Part shown: one piece after another, positions 24,201 to 36,400 of the stretch | Layout of the letters: every line of letters starts with the position of its first letter | Position numbering within the stretch: position 1 is the stretch's first letter | Origin: Phoenix dactylifera | Lineage: Eukaryota; Streptophyta; Magnoliopsida; Arecales; Arecaceae | Reading direction: 5' to 3' | Assembly (NCBI RefSeq): GCF_009389715.1 | Contig: NC_052404.1 | Location: 8,330,745 to 8,394,744 of the forward strand | Length of the DNA stretch: 64,000 nucleotides | Position numbers and translations under genes: made by a program | The notes under the pieces: model-generated | Database searches by the model: none | Seen by the model: the letters and a program-made list of their open reading frames with translations, nothing else | What the model was told of the DNA's origin: nothing

Positions 24201-27200
24201 GCGAGCATGGTGCCAAAAGAATCCGTGTCCATATCCTCACTGATGGTCGTGATGTTTTGGATGGTTCTAGTGTAGGCTTTGTAGAAACACTAGAGAATGA
24301 CCTTTCAAAGTTACGGGAGAAAGGTGTTGATGCACAAATTGCATCTGGTGGGGGCAGGATGTACGTTACCATGGACCGCTATGAGGTATTTGTGCAATTC
24401 TCTTTTCAGAATGATTATGTATTCCTGGTTCATGAGAATATTGTTGGATGCAAAAAATGCAGTGTTTCATTTACTAATTTCTTGTTCAGTCTGTCTGCAA
24501 TTCTTACATCTCAAGAAAACATCAATTGTAGGGTGTCTAGCATTGGAAAAAGGTTGAAATCATGTTCAACTTCTCATCTCTTCACACGCACGCGCGCGCG
24601 CACACAGAGAAAGGGGGGTGGGGGGGTGGGGAGATTACAATGCTGTTGGTATGATGCAAAATGGATCCTGCCGTTGCATGATGGTGGCCATCTAAATTGA
24701 TGAATCATAATGTTATCATGATCTGAAATTGTGTGCATGTAAATCAAATTGTCAAAAATAGGACAGCTTTCAATAATGAGATGATGCTTTGATGCATTTT
24801 ATATTTTGGTAGCAACTAGATGAGTCAAAAGTTGCTTCATATGTTATTTAAAATGTGGAGATCATATGATGTTGATTCTTGATATTTATGGTTAGCACTG
24901 ATTTTCTCACACTACATCTTTTTTCCTTTTCTTTCTTCTTTGTTTTTTCCACTTCAATGTCTTTGTTTGCACCATAGTGTTCTTGCCTGTCTTCATCTAG
25001 GATTGAATCACATTTTTTTAATCACTGCTTGGCTATGTAATCTTTGTTTCTCTTGACAATCAATCTTAATAACAGTTCCTTCTATTTTGGGTGGTGCACC
25101 CATTTTGGCAAATCTTTAGAAACTCATTATTCCTAAATGCTTCTAGTGTTTTTGAAATACCTTCTTCCCTACATCTGCACCCACAACTGTTCCAACCCTG
25201 CAACTGCTCCAGCACCTGCTAAGTAGTCAATGGAGGTTTTTGGCGATTTGCTTCACATATCAAGTTTTTGCATTTGAATAATAGCCAAAGAAATTTCTGG
25301 ATGTTATGTTTACTTTGTATAGAATGATTTTTGCAGAATGACTGGGAGGTTGTGAAGCGCGGTTGGGATGCTCAGGTTCTTGGTGAAGCACCATACAAGT
25401 TTCAAAGTGCTCTTGAAGCAGTGAAAAAGTTGAGGGAGGATCCCAAGGCCAATGATCAGTATTTGCCCCCTTTTGTTATAGTTGATGAGAGTGGCAAGGC
25501 AGTTGGACCAATAATGGATGGTGATGCTGTTGTAACATTCAACTTCCGAGCAGATCGTATGGTTATGATTGCTAAGGCTCTGGAGTATGAGAATTTTGAC
25601 AAATTTGATCGTGTAAAATTCCCAAAGATTCGATATGCTGGAATGCTTCAGTATGATGGTGAATTGAAGCTTCCAAGCCACTATCTTGTTTCTCCTCCAG
25701 AGATTGAGAGGACATCTGGTGAATACTTAGCGCACAATGGCATCCGTACTTTTGCTTGCAGGTAATTGTTATGTTAACTTTGACAGACTTGTTCTTTTTG
25801 TTTTTTACTAGAAAGGTGGAAAGCCAGCCGAATAATATTTTTTTTATACTGAGCGGAGATTCCGACGGGAAGAAGTTGAAAGCCCCTACTCCTAACAAGT
25901 TGGAAAGATAAGCATTCGCTTTATTAGCCAAAGCCGGGACCGGTATAGAGAGATTTATATAGGCCTTGTGAGGAAAAGATTGAGATAGGACTCGCCATAA
26001 CCCAATTTTAGAGTCGACGCATTCCCTTTATTTCCATGAATTATTGTATTTTGCAAACTTTATTTCCCTTTATCTTGCTTTTTAGTTTGGTTGCTTGTAT
26101 AGCTGCCCATTTCGTTAATTAATTTGAATGTATGGCATTTAACTACCATCTTTAGTTGGCAAAAGTCTTTGTAGAAGATAATCAAAATTAAATCTTTCAA
26201 AGATTTTTATCCCAAACAAGCTTATGTTAAATGTTTTTACAATCTTTTGGGATCCTGAAAAATGCAGTGTAGACTATTGATTAAGTTGATGAGTTGAGGT
26301 CCTATGTTGGTTCGTGCCATTATGTTTATTCGTTGTTTTTTTTTTTTGAATGTTATTTGTGTTCTTAGTAAATATTATTGGGATAAATAATCCGTATCAT
26401 CTATGGCACTTCTATCCAAGTCTGCAGTACCGAAACTGGCACTCGTGCTGTTTGGCCGACGGTAAGGTATGGTATGGTACCATGTCGCATGGTTTGCCGT
26501 ACCGGTCCGTACCGGCCGATACGTATCGGTCCGGCCTGGGACTGGTACCGAATCAGCGTGGAATCCGGTACTGGTAGTTTATTGTTGGAGAATCGGTACG
26601 GACCGGTATGGGCCCAGTACGGACCGGTACGGGTCGCCACCGGTACGCCGACCAGTACCGGTACGGCGGACCTTGCCATGTCGTCTTGTCCCTGTATGTA
26701 CCGAAAAAGAAAAACCAGAGGGGGAGAGGGAGAAGGAGAAGGAGAGAGAGGGAGAGGGAGAGAGAGAGGGCTCGGAAGCTCTCCAGTGGTCCACAAGCCC
26801 CGTTGGGTAGTGCCTTGTTTCGAACAAAACAAAGTCTCGGATGGGGGGGAGGGGGAGAGGGAGGGGGAGAGAGAGATACCGGGAGAGCAAGGGGGAGGGA
26901 GATACCGGGAGAGAGAGAGGGAAAGGGAAACCCTCCTCTCCTCCGATCATCCGCAGACTCTATTGGACAAAGCCGAGCATTGTTTCGAACGGAATAGGGG
27001 CTCGACCCTTTTTTTTAAAATTTTTTTTTCTCTTCTTTAAGTGAGAGAGGGGGCTCGGCCCTATGCCACTTCACTTAAAGAAGTGAAAATTTTTTTTGAA
27101 AAAATGAGTCAAGCTCTTATTTTGTTCAAAACAGGACTCGGCACTGCAGCATGGAACCTGTGGACGACTGGAGGAGAGGAGGGCTTCCGAGCCCCCTCTC

Positions 27201-30200
27201 TCCCTCTCTTGACATTTCTCTCTCTCCCCATCCCTCTCCCTCTTTCTTCCCCCCTCCCTCTCTCTCGTTATCTCTTTCCCTCTCTCTCTTTCGCTCCGTG
27301 GCTGGTTTCTTGTTTTGCTTGCTGGAACCGTCCTGGTCCGCTACCGGTACAAGCGCGGCATGCCCCGTGCCGGATGGTTCGGGATGGTTCCTCCGTCCTT
27401 GCTTCTATCCTTAGTAGCAGTGCGGTGATTGAAGAAAATTCAAGTGATAATTCATCTCCCTAGCCTCCGCTTCCTGCACAAATCCTAAACATATGCTTAC
27501 TGCAGGGACACAAGTAAGAATATCTAACCTGGCCATGTGGAAGATACTTAATTGTCTGTTGCCACCACCTGTTTTTCTCTGTGTGCTTTTACAGATGGTG
27601 CAGAGAATGTCTTGTAAGTCGCTGCAGCCATGTAAAACCTTGGTAAAACATTACTAGAATATTCATTACATGGTGAATTATATGAGACATGATATCTTGT
27701 TTAAAATATAAATCTTCCTTGTTAGAACCAGAACAATTTCTTCTTAGCTACCTTGCTTGGATTTTTCTTTAATAAATCAACAAACAATTCTTGTTGCTAA
27801 GAGTAGATTTCTCATCTACATCCTCTGCGTGGTCTAAGTGGATTTTTTATTGAATTTTGGCACCTTGGTCAGCCAATAAGAAGACAACTGATCTGTGCAA
27901 TAAGTCAATAAGGCATTCATTTTATTTTATTTTATTTCCAAATTTCCTTCCTGGGTAGGATATCTCATTGTTGTTCAATATTTTTTCATTTGACTTATAT
28001 TACTGGTTTCTGAGTTTCAAATTACTGTGCACTAAGTTCCTTAAACTTTCATACTCTGCTGCTAAAGTGTGTATTCCGTGTTGAATTTGTGAATCTGGAT
28101 TTTAATGTTAAATTTTATAATATTTGCTATTCTAAACTGAAATGCTGAACATAAATTATTGTTTAGAATTACCTTTGCTATAATTGTTTATCATTTTCAG
28201 TACATCATTGAAGGCACCAAAGTTTAGTCGTGCCTTTTTATCCCAATTATCTATTTATGATGTTGCTTTTATATGTATTATTAGTATGAGCACATTTTAA
28301 TCTTATTTTATATTTTGTGTAATAGTGAGACTGTCAAGTTTGGTCATGTCACCTTTTTCTGGAATGGAAACCGGTCAGGATACTTCAATCCAAACATGGA
28401 AGAATATGTAGAAATTCCAAGTGATTGTGGGATCACATTCAATGTTCAACCAAAGATGAAGGCCTTTGAAATTGCTGAAAAGGCTAGGGATGCTATCCTA
28501 AGCTGCAAGTTCCACCAGGTAATGCGTTGGCTGTTAAAAGAAAAAGGATTTCAATGATATAGCCATTATTTAGTAATCCATAAATATATGTAGGTCCGTG
28601 TCAACCTACCTAATGGAGATATGGTGGGTCATACTGGTGACATTGAAGCCACCATTGTTGGTTGCAAGGCTGCTGATGAAGCTGTGAAGGTAATGTTTGA
28701 TATTGCAACTCACTTCTAATACTTTTGTTCAATTTGCAATGGTTGTATTTCAGACTTTTAAGGCCGTATACCTCGAACTGATCCTGCATTCAGTTTTTAT
28801 TTCTCTGGCCTTTACAAAGGTATATAAGATGGGAGAAGGAGAAAGCAATCGATGTGTCTATTTATCAACTTGACCTGGTTTTACTATTGATTTTACGTGT
28901 GGTCCTTATTTCAATTTTATCTCTTGCGGCATTTCACAAAATTTCAAGTGAACATTGATAAGATTAACCTGTTTGGGTAGTGTTTGGGCTTCAAGTTACA
29001 TTAATCGATGAGCTTCTGCAACCAAGAAGTGATAGGATTTTCTGGATTTGTTCCAGTGATGTATGTCAGCAAACTGACAAACCAACGCAAGCTTTATGAC
29101 ACAGCTCAGGATACTAATGGAAACAATAGAAAATGTGAAATCTTCGGAGCAAAAAAAAGAAGGAAAAAGAAAAGGATATCTTCCAAAAAATTAAATTGGA
29201 GCAAGTTTTGGCCTAAAAAGAATTTAGTGGTTTAGGATTCACTGAAATAATAATACAGAATCTCATTCAAAATTTAAGAAATCCAAATCAGATTAAGAAA
29301 TCTGTAATATTATCCTCCCATGGGAGAACTTTCAGTGGAGTAGGGAAGTTCATCTTCCAACCTGTCTGTCCATTTGAATGGAGAGAGTTATGGTTTTGGG
29401 TGGATGAATAGTGGATGAATAGTGTCATTAGGATCTAACTTTAAGTAATGATTATCTGTCTTCCTGGTACATGCCATTTTGGTAAGTGCTGCTTAATATT
29501 TTTTGGTATTCTTTTCCATATAATATTCTGATTGTTGCTTATAAGAAAGAGGCTGTCTTTTGCAGTTATATCAATGTAATTTAGACAGGTCACCCCTGAA
29601 TGAATACCTGACTCTTCCATCATATTGTCAGAAAGAGTCTTATTGGGTTTATTCTGGTGGATCTTTTTTGGCAAAATACCCATTTTTGAGTATGACAATC
29701 CAGATTCCTTTCAGGTGATACTGGATGCTGTAGAGCAAGTGGGTGGAATCTATGTTGTCACTGCTGATCATGGGAATGCTGAAGACATGGTGAAAAGGAA
29801 CAAATCTGGCCAACCGCTGCTCGACAAAAATGGAAATATTCAAATCCTCACTTCCCATACAGTTCAACCAGTATGCATACTGACGTCTTAATTTTATTCT
29901 TCCTTGCATCATCGCCATGATCATCTGAATGAATAAACTATAATTGTTAGAGGTTGTTTTTATCTGATCATGGCTGTCATCATTGTCTGCATGTCTAGAT
30001 TAAACTTTTGGATTTATGTTTCACTTGTGTCAACATCACTTCCAATATTTATACCAATGGACGTGTTTCATTTATGAAAATGTCCAAGGTGCATGGCATA
30101 AAATTGCACAGGCCGCTTATGTTTTTAGGATGTCCATATGTTCTAGGAAAAGGTCTACTTTTTGTTGCTTCATGATTGTAGCCTGCAAAAATGCCAACTA

Positions 30201-32222
30201 CACTTCAGTTGTTATGGTTACTATGAATTGAATTATTTGACCATTAATGAGGAGGCCATTAGCTAGTTGCCCGGTTCACCTTGAATCTTTGACTTACGAT
30301 ATCTTTACCTGTTCTATTAGTTCAAGTTTTGATATTGTTTACCTCATGTATGTTATGATTCTGTTAAAAGAGTTTTCAATGGATGTTTGAGCATCCTGTC
30401 TTCTAGCTACAGATTTTAATTTCTGTTGGAAACTTCTTAAGGATTGTCTGCATAATATTGTTGACCTAATCACCAGTTTAAGGAGCAAGTATATGAAGAG
30501 ATGTCTCTTTTGCTATATCCAGCATATGTATTACTTTATATTATTAAATGAGTCATCTGTCAATCTGTTATCACATGTAACTTGTAAGTTCAGTTAACCT
30601 GCTATTTCAGTTTACGATTGTGACTAGATAGAAATATGAATGTGGAAATTTTATTTGCTCTAAATTACTGGTACTTCATTACTTTGGCTACCTTGGGGGA
30701 GGTTCAATGATTGATTGCTTTCATCTTGTTGTTATGTTTCCTTAAAAGCTTTATATATTTTTCATATGTAAATTAACTGTTTGCACCTTTTGTTATGGAC
30801 GCACGCATTTACTGTATGAAATGTCTGGTCGATCCATTTGACAGTCCAGGAGATTAAAAAAAAAAAATTTATCTTACCAATGCTTATTGGAATGCTTGTA
30901 GTATTTTTCTTCTTATGCTCCGACTTGTGGTAGCTCTGATTTATATAGCAGTGCTCATATATTATTCTGCTATGCGCGGAAGAGCTGGCCATTTTAGTAC
31001 CAGTTTAAATCGGTCCGAACTGGAATCGTACCGATCTAGCAGGCGACCGGTACGCCTGCCGGTACCAGCATGGCGAACTTTGCTTGATACAATGATTCTA
31101 TTACGAGTAACACTATCCGTCATCTCCCAACCCCCTCAACCCTCTCCCTCCCCCCCAATCCCCCACCCCAAAAAGAATCTTGTCCTACATGACATTTCTG
31201 ACCATAATTTCTCTGAGTATTGTTCTTCTCATCACACAGCTGTCATGCGGATAGCATACGGTTTTGAGTGTCAAGAGCTTCAACAGTCAGTTAATTCTGA
31301 TAATTGCTGAGAATCCCCTAGTCCAATATTGTCACCTACTTTTTATGTAGGTGGGACCTCTTAGGTGAGTGGCTTTGGCGATCTGGCCACTTCCAAAAAA
31401 GAAGCGGATCCAGTATAAATGGTTGAAACCTCAAGACACATTTACCCATTGATTAAATAAGAATTCAACTCTGAGAAACACACACACACACACACGCACA
31501 GGGGAGCGCACTGAATGGGAGCATCTGTTCTTTGTTTCTCCCTATGGAACCAGCATTAGTCGAGGTGAATGGGAGCAACCAAAGACGATAATTGTTTAAA
31601 CTGCTATTGTTTGTATTACTCTCAAAAGATGTTAGGGAAGTGCAGTTCAGCCTTCTACGTTCTGCTGATTGAGATGGCAAAGGCTCGTTACTGGAGACTG
31701 AAAAAAGTGCTTTTTCTAATCTATTCTTTGCCCAGTGGTACACATAAAGCCGTAACTATCTAATGTTGCCACCATCAACAGAAACCTTGTGGGTTTCATG
31801 TTTTGTGATTATTTATTATTATCTTTTGAACTTTTCAATTTTTTTCGCTGTCATTGTTTTGGAAAACTTGTATTTGTTAGGTTTATCTAGTATCACTGAT
31901 ATATTTAAATAATCTTTTCCTTTTAGAACTGTTAAGCCCTTTGTCTTTGTTTCAGGCAACGGTTATTAATCTTTTTCTTAGTTAATCTGAGGTACTTGAG
32001 GCTTGTTATTGCCTCTATTTCAAAACCTTTCTCATAAACTCATCATCTGTCGAAATTTTGCAGGTTCCAATTGCCATTGGAGGCCCCGGGCTTGCTCCAG
32101 AAGTCAGATTCCGCAAGGATTTGCCCACTGCTGGCCTTGCTAATGTTGCTGCCACCGTGATGAATCTCCACGGCTTCGAGGCCCCCAGTGACTACGAGCC
32201 TACTCTCATTGAAGTTGACTGA
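21265..32222 (+). CDS. iPGAM: 2,3-bisphosphoglycerate-independent phosphoglycerate mutase, 557 aa, nine coding exons
   Basis: Converts 3-phosphoglycerate to 2-phosphoglycerate in cytosolic glycolysis (EC 5.4.2.12), a metal-dependent alkaline-phosphatase-superfamily enzyme. Coding exons: 21265-21426, 22557-22684, 23951-24101, 24182-24385, 25337-25761, 28326-28518, 28594-28689, 29715-29870, 32064-32222. The sum is 1674 nt, 557 residues plus TGA, close to the plant norm of about 560. Metal and catalytic residues are all visible: D28 (LDGWG), the phosphoserine S81 (MGNSEVGHN), H140 (SDGGVHS), R170-D171 (TDGRD), D430 and H434 (GDMVGHTGD), D471-H472 (TADHGN) and H501 (LTSHT). No transit peptide is seen. 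Every junction keeps frame with GT..AG sites. Introns 5 (2.6 kb) and 8 (2.2 kb) are swollen by repeats. The start at 21265 matches the plant N-terminus ([13 protein letters not shown]). The gene looks intact. Confidence 0.95.
22044..22151. repeat. Perfect 54-bp tandem duplication in mutase intron 1
   Basis: Two identical 54-bp units, 22044-22097 and 22098-22151, both beginning GATGAGTTAACAG. No mismatch is seen, so the duplication is recent or the locus is a two-copy minisatellite. Confidence 0.95.
26409..27410. mobile_element. Foldback element with GTACCGG-rich ends in mutase intron 5
   Basis: A roughly 1-kb insert unlike the surrounding AT-rich intron. From the left it has a GTACCGG-rich block (about 26440-26690), purine tracts of GGAGA words (26715-26775 and 26840-26930), then an inverted-repeat core. 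There CTTCTTTAAGTGA (27032-27044) pairs perfectly with TCACTTAAAGAAG (27071-27083) and pairing extends outward through GCCGAG..GTTTYGAAC. A mirror-image pyrimidine tract (27195-27298) and a short GTACCGG-like block follow. The direct repeat CTTCTATCC flanks it at 26409-26417 and 27402-27410, a candidate 9-bp target duplication. No coding capacity beyond low-complexity frames. Class unknown; 9-bp duplications and long inverted repeats would suit a Mutator-like foldback. Confidence 0.55.
30985..31090. repeat. GTACCGG-rich repeat fragment in mutase intron 8
   Basis: Phrases such as ATCGTACCGATC and GACCGGTACGCCTGCCGGTACC repeat the vocabulary of the intron 5 element but lack its tracts and inverted-repeat core. 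A short dyad (GCAGGCG / CGCCTGC) is centred on ACCGGT. Probably a solo or truncated relative. Confidence 0.5.
31481..31502. repeat. AC microsatellite in mutase intron 8
   Basis: About nine CA repeats with one CG variant. Confidence 0.85.
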
Positions 32223-33466
32223 TCTAAGATCCGGTGCCTCATTGTGTCGAGGAGAGGTTAAATAATTTTTGTAATTGGGATCTGCGAATTACTTTGAATT
32301 AAGATGCTGGTGTAGAAGATACTTGATGTTGCCGTCAAGTTTGCCTGATGCTTGCTTTATTATCATCGTCGTCTTTCAGGAATATCATGACGACTCTCAT
32401 GTCTCAACATGCATGCTTGCATGCATAAATGCATGTAAATGTTTTGAGAACCCTGAAGTGTTGTGAAAAATTCAGACATTTTAAAACCATTAAAACGGAA
32501 AAATCATGCTTAAGAAACGACAACAATAATAATAATAAAGGGATACTTATCATTTTCCTTCCATTTTATGACCCTACCAAATATTTTCATGCTATACTTA
32601 AAGGTCCGGTCGCTCCTGAGAGGAGATTGCAAGAACGCAACACCACCGGAGATCCACATGATTAAAGACATGGTTTCTGGATGGCAGTACAGGTCGCTAA
32701 AAGATGGTAGCAGCAGTTAGGAACCTTGTAAGCGTAACAAACCTTGTTTTATACCAAATGTGGGTTCGCTTTAGCAACCCTCATTTGACAAAGATTTCTA
32801 TCAACAGCAACCTGCGACAAGTTATGATATCCCACGAACAACAAAAAAAATAAAATAGTGCACACCATTAATGGTGGGACATAAGGTTAACCTGCATTGA
32901 TAGATCCATTTGCAAAGACATACGATACGATTCTTCCGAGTGCTGCCCCAAAACCAGAAATGCGAAAGCTGGAGATCACCTGAAACTCTCACATTGTAAA
33001 CCCCGGTGTAACAAGACTGGCTTTCTAATTTCTCATGCCCGAATTAAAAAGATGTTATCTAAAGATTAAACAACATATTTAGGATGGTTGGCATCCAGTG
33101 AGATCAAACAAATCGCAAACAGAGTTGAAATCGTTATACTGTAAAACATGTCAAACATAAATTTGAAAAAAATAAGCTAACAGCTACTCCAGACATGCAT
33201 TCTCTCTAGACGTGTTAAACTGCGGTTACAAGAAACACGTTCATGTTCTCAAGGAAATCGTTGAGACTTGAGATAGTTATTACATTTACAGGTGAAACAT
33301 GAGAATATAAGCTGGGATTACCCAAAAACAATGACACGGCCCAAATACAAGAAAAACTGGATGTGGAAATAAAGTTTTCCTCAAACCAGACCCGGCTTCT
33401 ACACCTGGTTGAGGGGAATAGTTGATGGCAACCTATCTCCACCATGACCTGGAACAGTGCTCGGCA
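32223..33466. other. Convergent 3' UTR region between the mutase and CIP7-like genes
   Basis: The two stop codons face each other 1.24 kb apart. AT-rich runs such as TTAAATAATTTTTG just after 32250 are plausible poly(A) signals for the mutase gene. Short frames here have no recognisable domain. Confidence 0.6.
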
Positions 33467-36400
33467 TTATCTAGGCTTCGTCTCACTTGATTTGCTGCTC
33501 CTAAACGTTGAGAGAGAGAAGAATGACCTAGAAGCTGGAAGTAAAGAAAGTGGGGAAATTACCTACAAGAATGAAAAGCTGCGCCCAATATTAATATAAA
33601 TAAGAATACTTATACTGGTCCATTGCAACACAACTTACCCTTAGTTGAGGTGGCCGTCACTGGAACATGCCCTTCGCGCGACTTGTCAGATCTAAGAGAT
33701 GTAAAACTTCTTGCACTTGATTGAGCTGATCGAACCATTATCCAAGCATTAAAAGCAATAAATGCACCAGCAAATGGTTAGCATATAATTGATTCAACAT
33801 GTTTTTTGATTTATGGTTCACATGAATGAAATTAATCCGCTCAACCCTGTTTTAGCTCAAGGCTCCACCTAAAGTAGGACGCAGATTGATGGTTGGCAAC
33901 AAATTGCTCTACTGCAAGTTGAGCTAACTAGACGACTTTGGTAGATCAGGATTATCAATTTAGAATACCAAAAACATGTAAATGTTTATATTATTCATCT
34001 GCTATAGGTACGGGATATGGGGAATGTAGCTAATACTTTGAGGAAAATCTCTACCACCATAACATAAATTACTTTGGCCGCCTGTCCATGAGCCCCTGAG
34101 CCACCTATCCATGAGTTTTATGGTACAATTCAACCTTAAACAAATACACCCCTTGCTTCAGTGCTTAATCTTCAAGAGACAATTAAGGCTGTAAGCAAAA
34201 CAGGGGAACACTTAAGAAAACAAAGGAAACAGAAGTGTGCGATACAAATATAGGAGGATACTTTTCAATATAGTTCAATGAAACATAATGACTCAGATTA
34301 GATGTCATCATGGCCATCCGTTTTTCTTGTTAGGGGGATCACAAGTGCTCAACACTATTGTAAGCATGGAAAATCTGACGTAAGTGCATTATAACTAGTA
34401 AGTAGATAATTGTTTTAAAGAAAAGAATATTGCATTATCTGGTTTTTGTAAGAGTATGTACCGCTTTAAAACGTCCACCAGTAAGGAGAATAGGATAACA
34501 CCATTGGGTCTCAGTATCTTACTCTGTTTAGGGACAAGTCTATATTTGGTACTTTATAATATTAAAATAAAGTGGTGATATTTTTAATGGAAATCAAGTA
34601 TACCTGATAAGATGTCATGCATCCCAAGGAAGTCCGCAGTCCTTCTGCTAGAATTCCCACCATCAAGACTTTCACCTAACATGGTCTTCAGCTGGCCATA
34701 GCCCTTGCCAAGGCCAGCTTTCCTTGACAAGGAATCCAAATTCTTCTTGTTTGCAGCTTTAGGTTCTTCTGGATCATCCTCTCCTTCAGAGAAAACTGAC
34801 GGGCTTGCCCAACCAGTCGCATTTGCTTCTTTACTCTTTCGAGCAAATTTTAAGAGCCTTTTCAACCCCTTGGGAGCATCCTTTTGATAGACGAAGGCAG
34901 GAGGGTTCTCAGCATTTCCCCATTCAATGATCTCTGGTTCACTACTGTCAGCTTGCAGCATTTGTGATAGCGAATGATGTACCCGGGGGCTTGATGATGT
35001 CACTGGGGCAAGCCCAGGTGACGCGCTGATTTCTGACATGTCATTGTCCCATTTAGCAGACACTTCCTGATGCTCTACTTCCACCCATGCAGCTGATGAG
35101 ATGCCCATATCCTCATCAGGTTCAATCTCAGGAGCAGGAGGTTCTACCGGGCTCTGGAAGCCATTGTCTAATACAGCTAATATCTGTTTTGAGTTTTCTG
35201 TTTTTTCAAGAATCAAATCACTATCTAGTGAATTTTCTAGACTTGCATCAACATCATTTGCTGGTTGGGCAAGATCAAGCTCTAGTACCCTAGTGGTTGA
35301 CTCATCTGTCAGAGGAGCAGACTCCTTTTCTTCAGTTTGAGTAAGATTTCCACTGTTTTTTGCAGAATCATCCGATAGAGAAACTTTAGTTTTGATTGTC
35401 GCTGAGCCAGTACCAGGGCCAATTCCAGTTCCTTTTCTCAAGAAGGGTTTTGACTCCAGTGGTACTACACTGCTCTTCTTTGTGACCTTGTTGTAGAAAC
35501 TTGGTTTGGCTGATATACAATGAGAGACATCTCCAGTAGCTGCTGGACTTCGGGCTTTCGCAACTTTGGTAGTTTTTGTCATTGCTTTCTTCTTCTCTTC
35601 TTGACTTTTCATAATTGGTTTGGCATCAGCTGGGGATCCCTTCCTGCCTTTCTGTACCAGTCTTTCTGTTTTGGGGCTTGGTTGAGTCTGTAAAGGTGTT
35701 GACTGTGGCTTTCTGCGGTTTGGTGTGGTATTGCTTGGAATCATCCTAGGAGAGGTTTTAGTTGGTTGTGATGCATTAGCTTTCAGGGAAGATCCAGACG
35801 ACCGCGAGTTACGTGAAGTTGGCAAGGGTGATGATTTTGGTGAAGCTTTTCTTGGACCTGCTGGTTTTGAAACTTCCTTCTTGACTAACACAGGCGAAGA
35901 AGACAAATTTCTTCGTGGTCTTTGAGAATTACTTGAATCATGTTTCCCTATGATGCCTCCAGCTTTTGAGGCCATCACTGCTTTGCTCTGTTCAAGAGTT
36001 TCCTGCATCACTTTAAATTGGCCTTCCCTTGCTGCACTCTTTCCAGCATTCTCAGCTCGACGTTTTTCATCTCTTTTCTCCTTGTACTGACTACACAACC
36101 CCCCTCTCTGCTCACAGGCAACATCCTGGTATCCAACTGTACAAGTAGTAGTCTCTTGGTATCTTCCAGGCTTGCTTTCCATCATTTTCATCAACATCTG
36201 ATTAAGCTCTGCTTCTTTATGTTGATTCCATTCAGCAGAGGCTGCTGCTCGGTCACTAATTTCCTCAGGTTGGGATTTTACTAAATCAGAAGGATTATTC
36301 TTTGGAGGGGATGCCATCTTCACCACTTCCGATGGTTCCCTATCCTGAGGGTTTTCATCTGGATTCAAGCTTTCTGAGAAATTGGATTCCACCTTCACTT

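Noticed and set aside
26401..27463. Overlapping 100-190 codon frames in mutase intron 5
   Set aside because: Low-complexity Arg/Gly/Ser frames produced by purine and GTACCGG tracts on both strands.
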